A DNA stretch of 64,000 bases from Pseudanabaena sp. PCC 7367. GTDB lineage: Bacteria > Cyanobacteriota > Cyanobacteriia > Pseudanabaenales > Pseudanabaenaceae. Shown here piece after piece: positions 9,509-18,637 of this stretch (position 1 is the first letter of the stretch; each line of letters opens with the position of its first letter). Position numbers and translations under genes: made by a program. The stretch covers positions 310,001 to 374,000 of the forward strand of contig NC_019701.1 of assembly GCF_000317065.1 (NCBI RefSeq), read 5' to 3'. Under the pieces are notes generated by a model that saw only the letters and a program-made list of their open reading frames with translations, did no database searches and was not told the DNA's origin.

Positions 9509-9883
9509 ATGATTGCATTGATCCTAATTTTGCTCCTCAGCCTCCTCCCCGGTCTATTCTCCATCTGGATCCTAAGCCAGGGACAAGCATATCGGCCACG
9601 ATCGCTCGCTCGCACCAGACATCGACACAATTCGCGTCGGGTTGCCGATCGCTTCTATTTGCGATTAGCCGAGACAGCCCCATCCAGGTTACTACCTGCC
9701 GCCGACCCGGAAATTTCCTACATCAAAGGGATCGGCTATTTCATTGGCGATCGCAGTTGTATATACAATGCCAAATCCCGCTACATCAGGTGTACTGTCA
9801 ATCCCGATGGCCCTTGTCAGGGTTGTAAACATTATCAAAAGCCAGGACCAGAGCCAAAGCAGAAAGCCAAAGCAAAAAGTTAG
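9509..9883 (+). CDS. DUF6464 family protein
   Basis: 124 residues: an N-terminal membrane segment (IALILILLLSLLPGLFSIWI), a basic stretch, and the conserved cyanobacterial block ISYIKGIGYFIGDRSC..NAKSRYIRCTVNPDGPCQGCKHY with four cysteines, suggesting metal binding or disulfides. The C-terminal KPGPEPKQKAKAKS is basic and low-complexity. The stop TAG at 9881-9883 lies inside the first unit of a three-copy 13-bp tandem repeat, so repeat changes could move the stop. Function unknown; family assignment from recalled motif. Confidence 0.78.
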   Translation: MIALILILLLSLLPGLFSIWILSQGQAYRPRSLARTRHRHNSRRVADRFYLRLAETAPSRLLPAADPEISYIKGIGYFIGDRSCIYNAKSRYIRCTVNPDGPCQGCKHYQKPGPEPKQKAKAKS

Positions 9884-9909
9884 TGCAAAAAGTTAGTGCA
9901 AAAAGTTAG
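9872..9909. repeat. 13-bp tandem repeat over the DUF6464 stop codon
   Basis: Three head-to-tail copies of gcaaaaagttagt (9872-9884, 9885-9897, 9898-9909 with the last base missing). The first copy contains the stop codon of the DUF6464 gene and the others are noncoding. Confidence 0.95.
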
Positions 9910-10146
9910 CTAAAAGCCTTGAATTAATCATGCTCAATTACTAATGTTCTACCAATTTTCTATCAATGTTCAACCCTAATCCTAAAAACGCTCTAGCAGT
10001 GCATAGGATCCAGTAGTTTGAGCTATGCTAATGTAGGGGTTTGGCTGCTGTGGCATCGATTTGTGCTAACCCTAAACCAATTAGCACTGATCAGCCAGGG
10101 ACTAAAAGCCAGGCAGCAGGGAAATGGGAAGTAGAGAAAAAATAAT

Positions 10147-10692
10147 ATGGCTACCAGTCGAAGAGTTGCCCGCGTGGCAGAATTAATTAAACGAGAAGTG
10201 AGCACGATGCTGCTGCATGAGATCAAGGACGATCGCGTTGGCATGGGCATGACCAGCGTCACGGCGGTTGAAGTGTCCGGCGATCTCCAACATGCCAAGA
10301 TTTTTGTGAGTATCTATGGCACTGAGGAGGCCAGGATAGAGACGATGGAGGGTTTGGAGTCGGCTAAGGGTTTCGTGCGCCGGGAATTGGGGCAAAGATT
10401 AAGCTTACGCCGTACCCCAGAAATCTTGTTCAAAGAGGATCGCTCCTTCGAAGAAGGCACCAAGGTATTGTCTTTGATTAATAAGCTCAGTTATGAACGA
10501 GCAGAGAAGGAAGAAACTGAGCCAGAGCAATCTGAGTCAGAGCAACTAGAAACACCAGCGATCGAATTGACTCAATCTGAACATTCTGAGCATATCGATC
10601 ATACCGAGTCAACCAAGCAGCTAACTGATCATTCAACTCATTCAACTCATTCAGCTAATAATTCAGCCAATAATTCAAAGGATTTAGATTAA
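10147..10692 (+). CDS. rbfA: Ribosome-binding factor A with long acidic tail
   Basis: RbfA binds the 30S subunit and assists 16S rRNA 5'-end maturation. Residues 1-115 form the KH-like fold: [47 protein letters not shown] and [27 protein letters not shown]. Family members are usually about 120-135 residues. This one has 181 because of a Glu/Gln/Ser tail followed by a His/Thr/Ser/Asn run ([20 protein letters not shown]). The tail is likely disordered, and at DNA level contains short direct repeats (cattcaactcattcaactcattcag). 113 bp before the CHASE2 cyclase, same strand. Confidence 0.95.
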   Translation: MATSRRVARVAELIKREVSTMLLHEIKDDRVGMGMTSVTAVEVSGDLQHAKIFVSIYGTEEARIETMEGLESAKGFVRRELGQRLSLRRTPEILFKEDRSFEEGTKVLSLINKLSYERAEKEETEPEQSESEQLETPAIELTQSEHSEHIDHTESTKQLTDHSTHSTHSANNSANNSKDLD

Positions 10693-10805
10693 TACCCTAG
10701 CGTAAAGCCACGGCAGCGATCGGGAATGAGTTAATCCAGCTATGGCATCGGCGATCAGGCTCAAGCCCTAAATATTTTGATTGTTTATATTTATGTGCGC
10801 CAGCA

Positions 10806-12752
10806 ATGCTCAACCAATTTTGGCATCATCCCAATCAAGTCTGGCAGAAATATCGGCGATCGCTTACTACCACCATGTCAATCCTGGCAGTATCCGGGGT
10901 GATTTTATCGCTGCGTAGCATTGGTGCGCTGATGCCGTTGGAGCTAAAGGAATGGGACTATTTATTGCGATTGCAGCCAAAGCAGGCAACTAGCGATCGG
11001 ATCACGATCGTCGAAATCAGCGAACTCGATCTGCAACAGCGGGGTGAATGGCCCTGGCAAGATCAAGCCTTTGCCCAATTAATTGAAATTATTGATGCCG
11101 CTGATCCGGCTGTAATTGGGATTGATAAATATCTAGATATTCCCGTGGGTTCGGGGCGCGCCGAGTTAATTGCAGCGCAGGCTAAAGCTGGTAATGTGGT
11201 GAATGCAACGCTGTTATCCCTTGACCGAGCTGAGACCGTAGAACTACCACCGGATCTAGCGGCGGTAAGTAGTTATGGTTTCGTGAACGTGCCCAAGGAT
11301 GCGGGCGAGGTGGTGCGGCGAGCGCTTTTGGTGGCTGACTATGAATCATTCGCCTTCACGATCGCTCAGGATTATCTAATCCAGCACGATATTAAAATTA
11401 TATTTGATCCCGATCGGGTTGAATTTGCCATCCATGGCCCTGCTGGTAAGCGAGTGATTCCCCGCCTCGATCCTAACTATGGTGGATATCACAAAATTGA
11501 TGCCAATGGCTATCAGGTGATGCTTAATTATCGCGGCGCACCTGGCTCATTTAGGCATGTTTCAGCGGTGGATGTATTGTCAGGGCGATTGCATCCCGAT
11601 CTATTCCGCGATCGAATCGTGTTAATTGGCATTACCGCGATCAGCGTCAATGATTTTCATCCCACGCCCTTTAGTTTGGGTGAGCATGTGATGTTTGGCG
11701 TGGAAATCAATGCCCACATCATTGATCAGATTTTAGCTGCTGCATTGGACGATCGACCATTTATTCAAGCTGCACCTGATTATGCCGAAGCAATCTGGAT
11801 TTTGGTCTGGACTGCCGCTGGCGCGATCGCCGCTGCCCTGATTCCCAATACCTTCAAAAAACTGGGCGTGTTGGTAGTTTTATGCCTGAGCCTGGTTGCA
11901 GTTGTTTATTTGGCCTTTAGCCAAGCCTGGTGGCTGCCCTTCTTTCCGGCGATTCTGGGTTTAGCGATCGCCCACGGTTTGGTCATAACTGCCGAATATA
12001 CCCAATCGCAAGCCGATCGCCAATTATTAGTTAGCCTCTTTTCGCGGCATGTGTCATCGGAGCTAGTGGAGCTAATCTGGCAGCATCGTGATCAGTTTTT
12101 AACCGAAGGGCGGATTGTTGGCCAAGAAGTATTTGTAACGGTTTTATTTACAGATATGCGTAATTTCAGCACCACCGCCGAAGTGCAGCCGCCCCACGAG
12201 GTGCTCTGGTGGTTGAATGAATATCTGGGCACGATCGCCACTGAGGTTCTGGCACACGGTGGCATGGTGGATAAATATATTGGTGATTCGGTGATGGCTG
12301 TGTTTGGCGTGCCCATTCCCCACCGCCATGCATCGGAATGGCAGCAGGATGCCGATAATGCGATTACTGCGGCGATCTCGATCGGCCAAAAGCTCCAGGC
12401 CATGAATCAAGTTTGGCAAGCCCAGGGACGACCAAATATTGTCACTGGCATTGGGGTTAATTCCGGCAAGGTGATCGCCGGTAGTATTGGCAGCACCGCC
12501 CGAATGGAATATTCAGTGGTGGGGGATGTGGTGAATATTGCGGCGCGACTGGAGAACTTGAATAAACAGGTAGATGGCGGCGAGTACCATATTTTGATTG
12601 GTGCGGAAACGGCAGATTTACTCACCCCACAATCTTTTGAGCTTGACTTTGTCGGTGATTATGCACTGAAGGGACGGTGTCAGGAAACTCCGGTATATAG
12701 GGTCTTGGGGCATGTGGAGGAGGCCACCAAGCAACCAGAAGCTGAGATATAG
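10806..12752 (+). CDS. CHASE2 sensor adenylate/guanylate cyclase
   Basis: 648 residues. An N-terminal membrane helix (about 22-42) leads to an extracytoplasmic CHASE2 domain (about 60-310, including TIVEISELDLQQRGEWPW and GIDKYLDIPVG), then three C-terminal helices (about 330-400) and a class III cyclase domain (about 435-630). The metal-binding aspartates are in TVLFTDMRNF (near 448) and DKYIGDSVMAVFG (near 492); VVGDVVNIAARLE supplies the transition-state Asn and Arg. The Lys of DKYIGD favours ATP as substrate (inference). It would make cAMP in response to an outside signal. ATG start; no partner genes. Confidence 0.93.
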   Translation: MLNQFWHHPNQVWQKYRRSLTTTMSILAVSGVILSLRSIGALMPLELKEWDYLLRLQPKQATSDRITIVEISELDLQQRGEWPWQDQAFAQLIEIIDAADPAVIGIDKYLDIPVGSGRAELIAAQAKAGNVVNATLLSLDRAETVELPPDLAAVSSYGFVNVPKDAGEVVRRALLVADYESFAFTIAQDYLIQHDIKIIFDPDRVEFAIHGPAGKRVIPRLDPNYGGYHKIDANGYQVMLNYRGAPGSFRHVSAVDVLSGRLHPDLFRDRIVLIGITAISVNDFHPTPFSLGEHVMFGVEINAHIIDQILAAALDDRPFIQAAPDYAEAIWILVWTAAGAIAAALIPNTFKKLGVLVVLCLSLVAVVYLAFSQAWWLPFFPAILGLAIAHGLVITAEYTQSQADRQLLVSLFSRHVSSELVELIWQHRDQFLTEGRIVGQEVFVTVLFTDMRNFSTTAEVQPPHEVLWWLNEYLGTIATEVLAHGGMVDKYIGDSVMAVFGVPIPHRHASEWQQDADNAITAAISIGQKLQAMNQVWQAQGRPNIVTGIGVNSGKVIAGSIGSTARMEYSVVGDVVNIAARLENLNKQVDGGEYHILIGAETADLLTPQSFELDFVGDYALKGRCQETPVYRVLGHVEEATKQPEAEI

Positions 12753-12975
12753 GTATTGATACAGTGACCATCGATAATAGCTATTGGTGAGTCGATCGCC
12801 CAAATCACATCTAATGTTCTTAAATACCTAACCCATCCTATGCCTATGTCAAGCTAACGATCGGTTCTAAGCTGCGATCGCCATCATACTGACTTTATAT
12901 TTAATCAAGATATTTAATCAAGCATCCTGAATCATCTCAGCAATTTTAAATTACAGTCCAGTAAACTAGTACAGC

Positions 12976-13092
12976 TTAAAAAATGCCTACCAGTACCACA
13001 AAGACAATTACGCAGAGCGCCAGGATCGAAAACAGGATCAAATCAAAAGTCGTTTCCTGATGTCTAATTTCGACTGGGGTTGGATGAGTCAT
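12976..13092 (-). CDS. 38-residue single-span membrane protein
   Basis: A short frame with a strong translation start: GAGGAG lies seven bases upstream of ATG (13090-13092). The product opens with a polar segment, MTHPTPVEIRHQETTF, followed by one hydrophobic helix (about residues 17-38, DLILFSILALCVIVFVVLVG) ending at the C-terminus. Size and topology resemble small photosynthetic or NDH-1 subunits, but it matches none I can recall (not PsbM/T/X, PetL/M/N, PsaI/M). It is surrounded by noncoding DNA on both sides. I do not recognise the family; that it is translated is inferred from the ribosome site and helix. Confidence 0.6.
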   Translation of the reverse strand: MTHPTPVEIRHQETTFDLILFSILALCVIVFVVLVGIF

Positions 13093-13369
13093 GGTTTTAC
13101 TCCTCAAAATCTAATTCTATTGTAGAAAATTACGCGAGGCGATCGGGTCTAAAAAACACTGCAATAGTTAAATTTAATTAATCGTGAGAAAAATTAAACA
13201 TGTAAATCCCGTAGTCTAGATTAGAATGTGCATATTAAGACTAAGCAGTTAGGCAATTACTACAGTGCAGCATAACAGTAGCATTTCTTTTCTAAATAAG
13301 CTGTAGTAAGTCATACTAAGTTAGCTAATTGATTCGGTAAGTTGATTTCAACATAAACTGGCAAGCAAT

Positions 13370-13403
13370 CAACACCTAGCAATACCTAACAATACCTAAC
13401 AAT
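13370..13403. repeat. 10-bp tandem repeat
   Basis: caacacctag, caatacctaa, caatacctaa, caat: three full units (the first imperfect) and a partial one, in noncoding DNA. Confidence 0.9.
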
Positions 13404-13455
13404 CAAGAACCAGAGCGTCTGCTTTAGCCCTCTTACTTTTAATTATTAAGTTAAT

Positions 13456-13494
13456 TGTAAATTTAAAGTGTAAGTTCAAATTGTAAGTTTAAAG
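13456..13494. repeat. 13-bp imperfect tandem repeat
   Basis: Three diverged units: tgtaaatttaaag, tgtaagttcaaat, tgtaagtttaaag. Noncoding, downstream in the same long gap. Confidence 0.8.
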
Positions 13495-14317
13495 GCTGGT
13501 TAAGCATTGTAAATCTAAATTCGGGGAGCACTCAATCACAAGAATTATGATGGATATTGCTCAGACCACCTAAATACTTTGCGGAGATGGCAAGTTATTT
13601 TAAATTGGTTAAGTGATATACATTAGTGTTTAGGTGCACTGTTATATTGACGTTAGGGTATTTAAGCATGAGCTTAAAACTGGTGCCAGGATATTTTTAG
13701 AATATTTATGAAAGCTGGTTATTTGCATTTCGCCAACTAGGATTCACCGAAATCATGCTTGATCATCGGCATCAGTAATCAGCATTAGTAATCAGCTACC
13801 GATTATTGATAGGGGAATGTTTCTAGTATCTAGAGCCAATGATTAACAAACATAACTTTAGGTATAAAAGATCTTAAATAGGATCTAAACCTTTGGCTGG
13901 TTATGCTCCTGAAATTTGGTAACTTAAACTAAGCCAAATATAGTTTGCTTAGAAATAGCTTTATATGGGGGGCTAATTACTTACTGAGCCAAACTACCAA
14001 TTCATTTTGGCTCATCACTATGGCGAAGATATTTTAGAAGTATCTAGCTAAGCTTGATTAAAATGGCTGTTTGATAATGAACCAAGTTTTCAGGATCAAA
14101 GTAGCCAATGACTTAAGACTGGGGGGGGAACAATATAAGATTTTTGAACCTATGGTGGGTATCCATCATGGTTGAGTCTGTATGTAACTAATTGCAGCAA
14201 TATTTCCGCTGGCACAACAATCAAGGTCGCCGATCGCGGAAAGTATCAGCAGCATGGATGTTTGTTACCCGATTGCTAATTCATTCGTAACTAACAACTA
14301 TCCCAAACGTTCACTTC

Positions 14318-14788
14318 ATGCGCAATAAACCTGAGACGATCAACATATTAGTAGCAGAGAATGATCCGGCCGATCGGCTACTAATTCATAAATCCCTGGC
14401 TGAAAGAGAGGAAAACTTTAACATTCACTTTGTGACCAATGAAGCAGAGTTACTGGCATATTTATATCACCGGGATCAATATGCTAAACCGGCTAGCTCG
14501 CCAACTCCGCATTTGATTTTATTGGATCTAAATTTGCCCCATCGAGGCCAAAAAGCAGCGCTAGAGGAAATTAAAGCACATCCCCAGTTAAAGCTTATTC
14601 CGGTAATTGGTCTCACCCCAACCCAAAGCGATAAAGAGCTTTTCTGTAATTATCAGCCTGGTGGTAGTTCATATATATCAAAACCAACCTGCTTTGAAGA
14701 AATGGTTGATTTATTGGAAATAATCGATCGCTATTGGTTTGAATTGGTCAAATTACCCGATCGGCGATTAATTGATTCCTTTGAATAA
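14318..14788 (+). CDS. Response regulator, Rcp1-like single receiver
   Basis: 156 residues formed by a lone receiver domain. INILVAENDPADRLLIHKSL gives the acidic pocket, D at LILLDLNLPHRG is the phosphorylation site, VIGLTPT supplies the Thr, and SYISKP the Lys. The long HLILLDLNLP segment with an inserted loop before it resembles Rcp1-type regulators that receive phosphate from cyanobacterial phytochrome histidine kinases. No kinase gene is nearby, so the partner is unknown. ATG at 14318; the preceding region is a long noncoding gap. Confidence 0.88.
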   Translation: MRNKPETINILVAENDPADRLLIHKSLAEREENFNIHFVTNEAELLAYLYHRDQYAKPASSPTPHLILLDLNLPHRGQKAALEEIKAHPQLKLIPVIGLTPTQSDKELFCNYQPGGSSYISKPTCFEEMVDLLEIIDRYWFELVKLPDRRLIDSFE

Positions 14789-14947
14789 CTTGTAAATAAA
14801 TTACAAATAAATTGTGAATAACTTGCTGTATGAACCAGGTTTGACAAATCGCTGTACTCCTTGATTTGTCTTTACGAAGAATCGCACCACAACCTATTGC
14901 GACCTTAGCGAATAAATATTTTGCAGCAAACTAATGTTTGTTGAGCG

Positions 14948-15757
14948 TTAGGGCAAACCCCAATGATCAGCCCGCTCCCTCAGCCAGCCCGATTCACGCC
15001 ATTGTTCGATTTGTGCATAGACTCCATGTCTTAATTCTTGGTACTGCAACCCTTTGGGCATAGCGATCGCTAGACTGGTAGGCGCTAAATTTTGCTCTAT
15101 GGCCACAAATTCAGGATGGGACTGGAGCCAAAAAGAAAGCACACTACGATCGCCAGCAAACGCATCTACTTGATTGGTTTGCAACGCAGCCAGACCAGAC
15201 TGATAGGAATCCACACCGATTAAATCTGCGGTGGGAAAGTAATATTGCAATGCTGTAATGTTGGCCGAGCCACCCAGGACAGCAATACGAGCCGATCGAT
15301 TGAAATCATCTGATTCACGGCCTTTTCTAGCGACCAAAGCCATTCCATCGGTGTAATAGGGCAGGGTAAAATCTACCAAACGGGCGCGATTATTGGTGAG
15401 GGTGATCTGGGCGATTACAATATCCACCCGATCGCTCCAGAGGGCATCAAGGCGATCGCGGTTCGCCAGCGGCACAAACTCCACTAATGTTTCATCTCCC
15501 AATAGCTCTTGGGCCAGGCGTTTAGCAATATCAATTTCTAAGCCCACTAACTGATCCGCTTCATTTCTAAACCCCAATGGTGGCAGGTTATCTTTCACCC
15601 CCACCACTAAATAGCCGCGTTTTTGGATCGTTGCCCAATCTGCACCGATCGCGGCAGCAGGAGTAATTACACCAACTGCCAGACCAAATAGATTGGTCGC
15701 AATCGTCAAGGGTAATAAGGGTAATAGAACTTTTTGCCAGTTAGGCCAATTTGTCAT
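14948..15757 (-). CDS. Amino-acid type ABC substrate-binding protein (family 3)
   Basis: 269 residues: N-terminal export signal (VLLPLLPLTIATNLFGLAVGVITPAAA), then a periplasmic binding protein family 3 fold: GYLVVGVKDNLPPLGFRNEADQLVGLEIDIAKRLA, VDIVIAQITLTNNRARLVDFTLPYY, IAVLGGSANI and VDAFAGDRSVL. The RADHWG end is usual for this family. No permease or ATPase gene is adjacent, so it is an orphan component or a receptor-like binding protein; the ligand is probably a polar amino acid (inference from family). 67 bp separate it from the upstream sulfotransferase on the same strand. Confidence 0.85.
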   Translation of the reverse strand: MTNWPNWQKVLLPLLPLTIATNLFGLAVGVITPAAAIGADWATIQKRGYLVVGVKDNLPPLGFRNEADQLVGLEIDIAKRLAQELLGDETLVEFVPLANRDRLDALWSDRVDIVIAQITLTNNRARLVDFTLPYYTDGMALVARKGRESDDFNRSARIAVLGGSANITALQYYFPTADLIGVDSYQSGLAALQTNQVDAFAGDRSVLSFWLQSHPEFVAIEQNLAPTSLAIAMPKGLQYQELRHGVYAQIEQWRESGWLRERADHWGLP

Positions 15758-15824
15758 GGGCTTAGATCAAATCCTCTAACGCGATCGTGGGAGTCCAGCG
15801 CATAAATCCAATCATTAATATACG

Positions 15825-16919
15825 CTAAATCATGGTCTTTCCAGCCTGATCAACCGATTCAACTGGATCTGGATTTGGCTGTTCTAGAATATCACCATAC
15901 TTTTCGATCGCCCAATGCCAGGTAGCCTGGTCGCGCTTTTGATAGCGCAGATTATTAAAAATTCTCGCTAACCAATAGAGCGGCAACCGGATCAGGTCAA
16001 ATATAAAAAACTTGAGCCAGGGGAAGTCAAAGTTATAGCCATACTTATGCAAATAGGGCGCGGCTACTAGTTCATAGGTAAACTTTTGCAGGCGCGTCAT
16101 TTTGTGCACATATTTACTGGTGTTGCTGGGATCGAGTGCTGACTTTACTTTGCCATGAAAGGCATTCATATAGTTTTGATCAACCAGTTTTTGATTGCGC
16201 TCTAGCTTATAAAAATCCTGGTGCATCTGCGATCGATAATCGATCTCCAAGAAGTCGCAAAGCTGCTTGAAGGTTAGATCTGGCTCTCTGAGCATATCTT
16301 CATAACGCAGTTCGATCGCCTCGATTTCCTGATCCTGCCGTTTGAATTCAGCCACGCGGCGTAAACCATCAATCCAGTACAAGGCATTGGCAACTAGTCC
16401 CTTTGGGCCAAATTTTACCCTACTTTTGAGGTGTACCTGCTGATAGGAAAGACACACATCCCGCCCATCGCGCACTATATGCACCAGCTTGGCGGCTGGA
16501 TAGGTTGCAAACACCCGATCGAGACTAGCAATTAAAACAGGGGACTTAATTCCATAGGCAAATTGGGTTAGACCATTAGCCTGCAAATAGGCACTATAGA
16601 TCACACTATTTACATCTGCAAAAGACTGGGGCGCAGCTTGGATCAGGCTTTCAAGAATAAAATCTGCCGCCATCTCCCAACCAGCCACTTCCGTCGTCTC
16701 ATAAAATAGCTTGATGATTTGGCGATAATCTACTTCACTGAAGGTCGTTTGATCGTGATAGTAGGGATAGACCCTGGCAATAAAATCGCTTTCATAGGGA
16801 ATATAAATCTGCTCTGTGGCATTGAGAATCGATCGCAACAGGGTAGTGCCCGATCGACCAGAGCTAACAATAAACAGCTCTGGGGCTTTGAAGGGTTGAA
16901 TTTCAGTCTTACTAGTCAT
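15825..16919 (-). CDS. Sulfotransferase family protein
   Basis: 364 residues. The PAPS 5'-phosphosulfate loop is IVSSGRSGTTLLRSIL (about 18-33) and the 3'-phosphate site is KLVHIVRDGRDVCLSYQQVH (about 143-162), as in Sulfotransfer_1/3 enzymes. The acceptor is unknown; polysaccharide or lipid are the usual options in cyanobacteria. A C-terminal hydrophobic stretch (WLKFFIFDLIRLPLYWLARIF) suggests membrane association. It lies alone apart from the downstream binding protein gene, and has no glycosyltransferase neighbours that would reveal a substrate. Confidence 0.88.
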   Translation of the reverse strand: MTSKTEIQPFKAPELFIVSSGRSGTTLLRSILNATEQIYIPYESDFIARVYPYYHDQTTFSEVDYRQIIKLFYETTEVAGWEMAADFILESLIQAAPQSFADVNSVIYSAYLQANGLTQFAYGIKSPVLIASLDRVFATYPAAKLVHIVRDGRDVCLSYQQVHLKSRVKFGPKGLVANALYWIDGLRRVAEFKRQDQEIEAIELRYEDMLREPDLTFKQLCDFLEIDYRSQMHQDFYKLERNQKLVDQNYMNAFHGKVKSALDPSNTSKYVHKMTRLQKFTYELVAAPYLHKYGYNFDFPWLKFFIFDLIRLPLYWLARIFNNLRYQKRDQATWHWAIEKYGDILEQPNPDPVESVDQAGKTMI

Positions 16920-17113
16920 GCATGATCAAGGGAGCGGCTGTCACTTAAACTTAATAAACAATAAACAGCCAGCCATGAAGTACAAGGTTAAAACCAATAG
17001 TTAATAATAGTTAATTAGTTATAACGCTTGAAAAATTAATTGGAACTAAGCATCCGTCAACCCTAGGGTTTGGGTACAAGTCACTAATCCTGGTAGCTCA
17101 AGATTCAGAGCCA

Positions 17114-17632
17114 CTAAGAACCAGGGGAAACCCGCTTAACCAAAGCATCGAGACGGCGCTTAGCGGTTTTGTTGTCTGGTTCTAGTTTTAACGCATCTTC
17201 ATAGGCAGCGATCGCCTGGGGAATTAATTTTTTACGCTCATAGGCATGTCCCAAATTATTGATCGCGCCCACATATTCAGGATCAAGGGCGATCGCTTCT
17301 TTATAGTTTTTGATCGCCAGGTCATATTGCTCTTGGCTGAAATAGGCAAACCCGATCGCATTATTCACCTGCGGAATACCGGATTCACTGGCTTTGAGAG
17401 CCTTATTAAATTCACTGATCGCCTTGACATAGAGCTTTTTACGCAAATAAACGCTGCCTAATTCATAATGCTCTTCTGGTGCGCCTTTCTCCTTTTGTAG
17501 TTTTGGTTGCAGCTTGGTAATCACCGATTCCAAACTGCGATTTTTCAAGATTTGGCGAATAATTAATGCTCCTACTGCACCAAGCAGCACAATTAAAGCA
17601 CCCAGATAAGCGATTGCTAAAGAACCTTCCAT
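17114..17632 (-). CDS. ycf37: Ycf37-like TPR protein
   Basis: 172 residues: one N-terminal membrane helix (about 5-27, ending IIRQILKNR), a linker with KLQKEKGAPEEHYELGSVYLRKKLY, then three tetratricopeptide repeats (about 55-160) ending KTAKRRLDAL. Order, size and the IRQILK...EHYELGS motif agree with Ycf37, a thylakoid protein involved in photosystem I assembly or stability in cyanobacteria and plastids. That function comes from the family; nothing nearby tests it. ATG start; flanking gaps of about 200 bp. Confidence 0.75.
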   Translation of the reverse strand: MEGSLAIAYLGALIVLLGAVGALIIRQILKNRSLESVITKLQPKLQKEKGAPEEHYELGSVYLRKKLYVKAISEFNKALKASESGIPQVNNAIGFAYFSQEQYDLAIKNYKEAIALDPEYVGAINNLGHAYERKKLIPQAIAAYEDALKLEPDNKTAKRRLDALVKRVSPGS

Positions 17633-17864
17633 AAGCCAGACAAATAATATTGATTTTTAGTTAATTGAAATATTCAGATATTGAGATATTCAGATATTTA
17701 GATCTCTAGATTAAGAGATTGAGAATTAAGCCAAACAGCGATCGACCCGGACACAATCAATCAAGATGTTAATTAATCATGGCAGGCAATTGCACCACTA
17801 CTTAAAAATTAAACAACTATCTAACATTATCTAAATCTAAAATAACCCAACCACTAACGATCGC

Positions 17865-18425
17865 CTACCAACCGCCCTGGATCGATCGCGGCAACCCCAG
17901 TTTTTGGCAAACCTGTTGATCAAACTTAGCCTGCTGCCAATTATTAGCTGATCTAATTTGATTGAGGGTCAAATTCGCTGCATTCCTGAGATCGCAACCA
18001 TATAAATTAGCACCAAATAAATTAGCACGGTGCAAATCGGCACCCCGTAGATCGCTACCAAACAGGCTGGCATTACTCAGATCAGCACCAAATAAGTTGG
18101 CATAGTAGAGGCTTGTTTCATCTAAGATCGCGCCACTGAGATCAGCATTAGCCAGATTAGCATCACTCAGGCTAGCACGACGCATGTTTGTCCCCGCCAG
18201 GATTGCTTGCTTCAGGTTGGCTCCCTGTAAATTTACCTTGTAGAGGTTATAGCTGCTTAAATTAATGCCCGTCAAATCAGCATAGGTAAAATTACGATTG
18301 CCTTGTTTATAGCGCTGCCAAAATATCCTGGCCCGATCGCTACCGCCCAATACTGCGCCGTTGGTTGGGGGCGGTGAATTGCCACCCAGGGCAGCGTCTT
18401 GTTTACTGGGATTAAATTCATTCAT
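17865..18425 (-). CDS. Cytoplasmic pentapeptide-repeat protein
   Basis: 186 residues. After a disordered Gly/Pro/Asn-rich N-terminus come the motif ARIFWQRYKQGNRNFTYADLTGINLSSYNL and about 20 A(N/D)Lxx pentapeptides (about 50-150), then a C-terminal helical cap (LTLNQIRSANNWQQAKFDQQVCQKLGL). The cap pattern I-x-x-AxNWxxAxFDxxxxxxLGL is frequent in cyanobacterial pentapeptide proteins. No signal peptide, so cytoplasmic or thylakoid-surface location is likely. Function unknown. Confidence 0.88.
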   Translation of the reverse strand: MNEFNPSKQDAALGGNSPPPTNGAVLGGSDRARIFWQRYKQGNRNFTYADLTGINLSSYNLYKVNLQGANLKQAILAGTNMRRASLSDANLANADLSGAILDETSLYYANLFGADLSNASLFGSDLRGADLHRANLFGANLYGCDLRNAANLTLNQIRSANNWQQAKFDQQVCQKLGLPRSIQGGW

Positions 18426-18637
18426 GGCGATATCTCTAAGCTATTGCTTGATGCGATTGTATTTGCCAATGCAGATTAGAGAGTTTCTTAGCCAAAATAT
18501 TCAAAATGCATCAGAAAATGCATCGGAAAATGCATAAGTGTAAATGTTGTTGATTAGATTTTGGTTTAACTAATCCAACCTAACAAAATCTGAGTTCAAC
18601 AGAACCATAACTACATACCTAGAGAGGCATAATTCAA

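Larger units (their letters stand above)
13093..14317. other. Long AT-rich noncoding stretch
   Basis: 1.2 kb with no open frame carrying a ribosome site. It holds two tandem repeat tracts (13370-13403 and 13456-13494), a run of eight or more G near 14121, and probably the promoters of the 38-codon ORF and of the response regulator gene. No RNA family was recognised. Confidence 0.5.
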
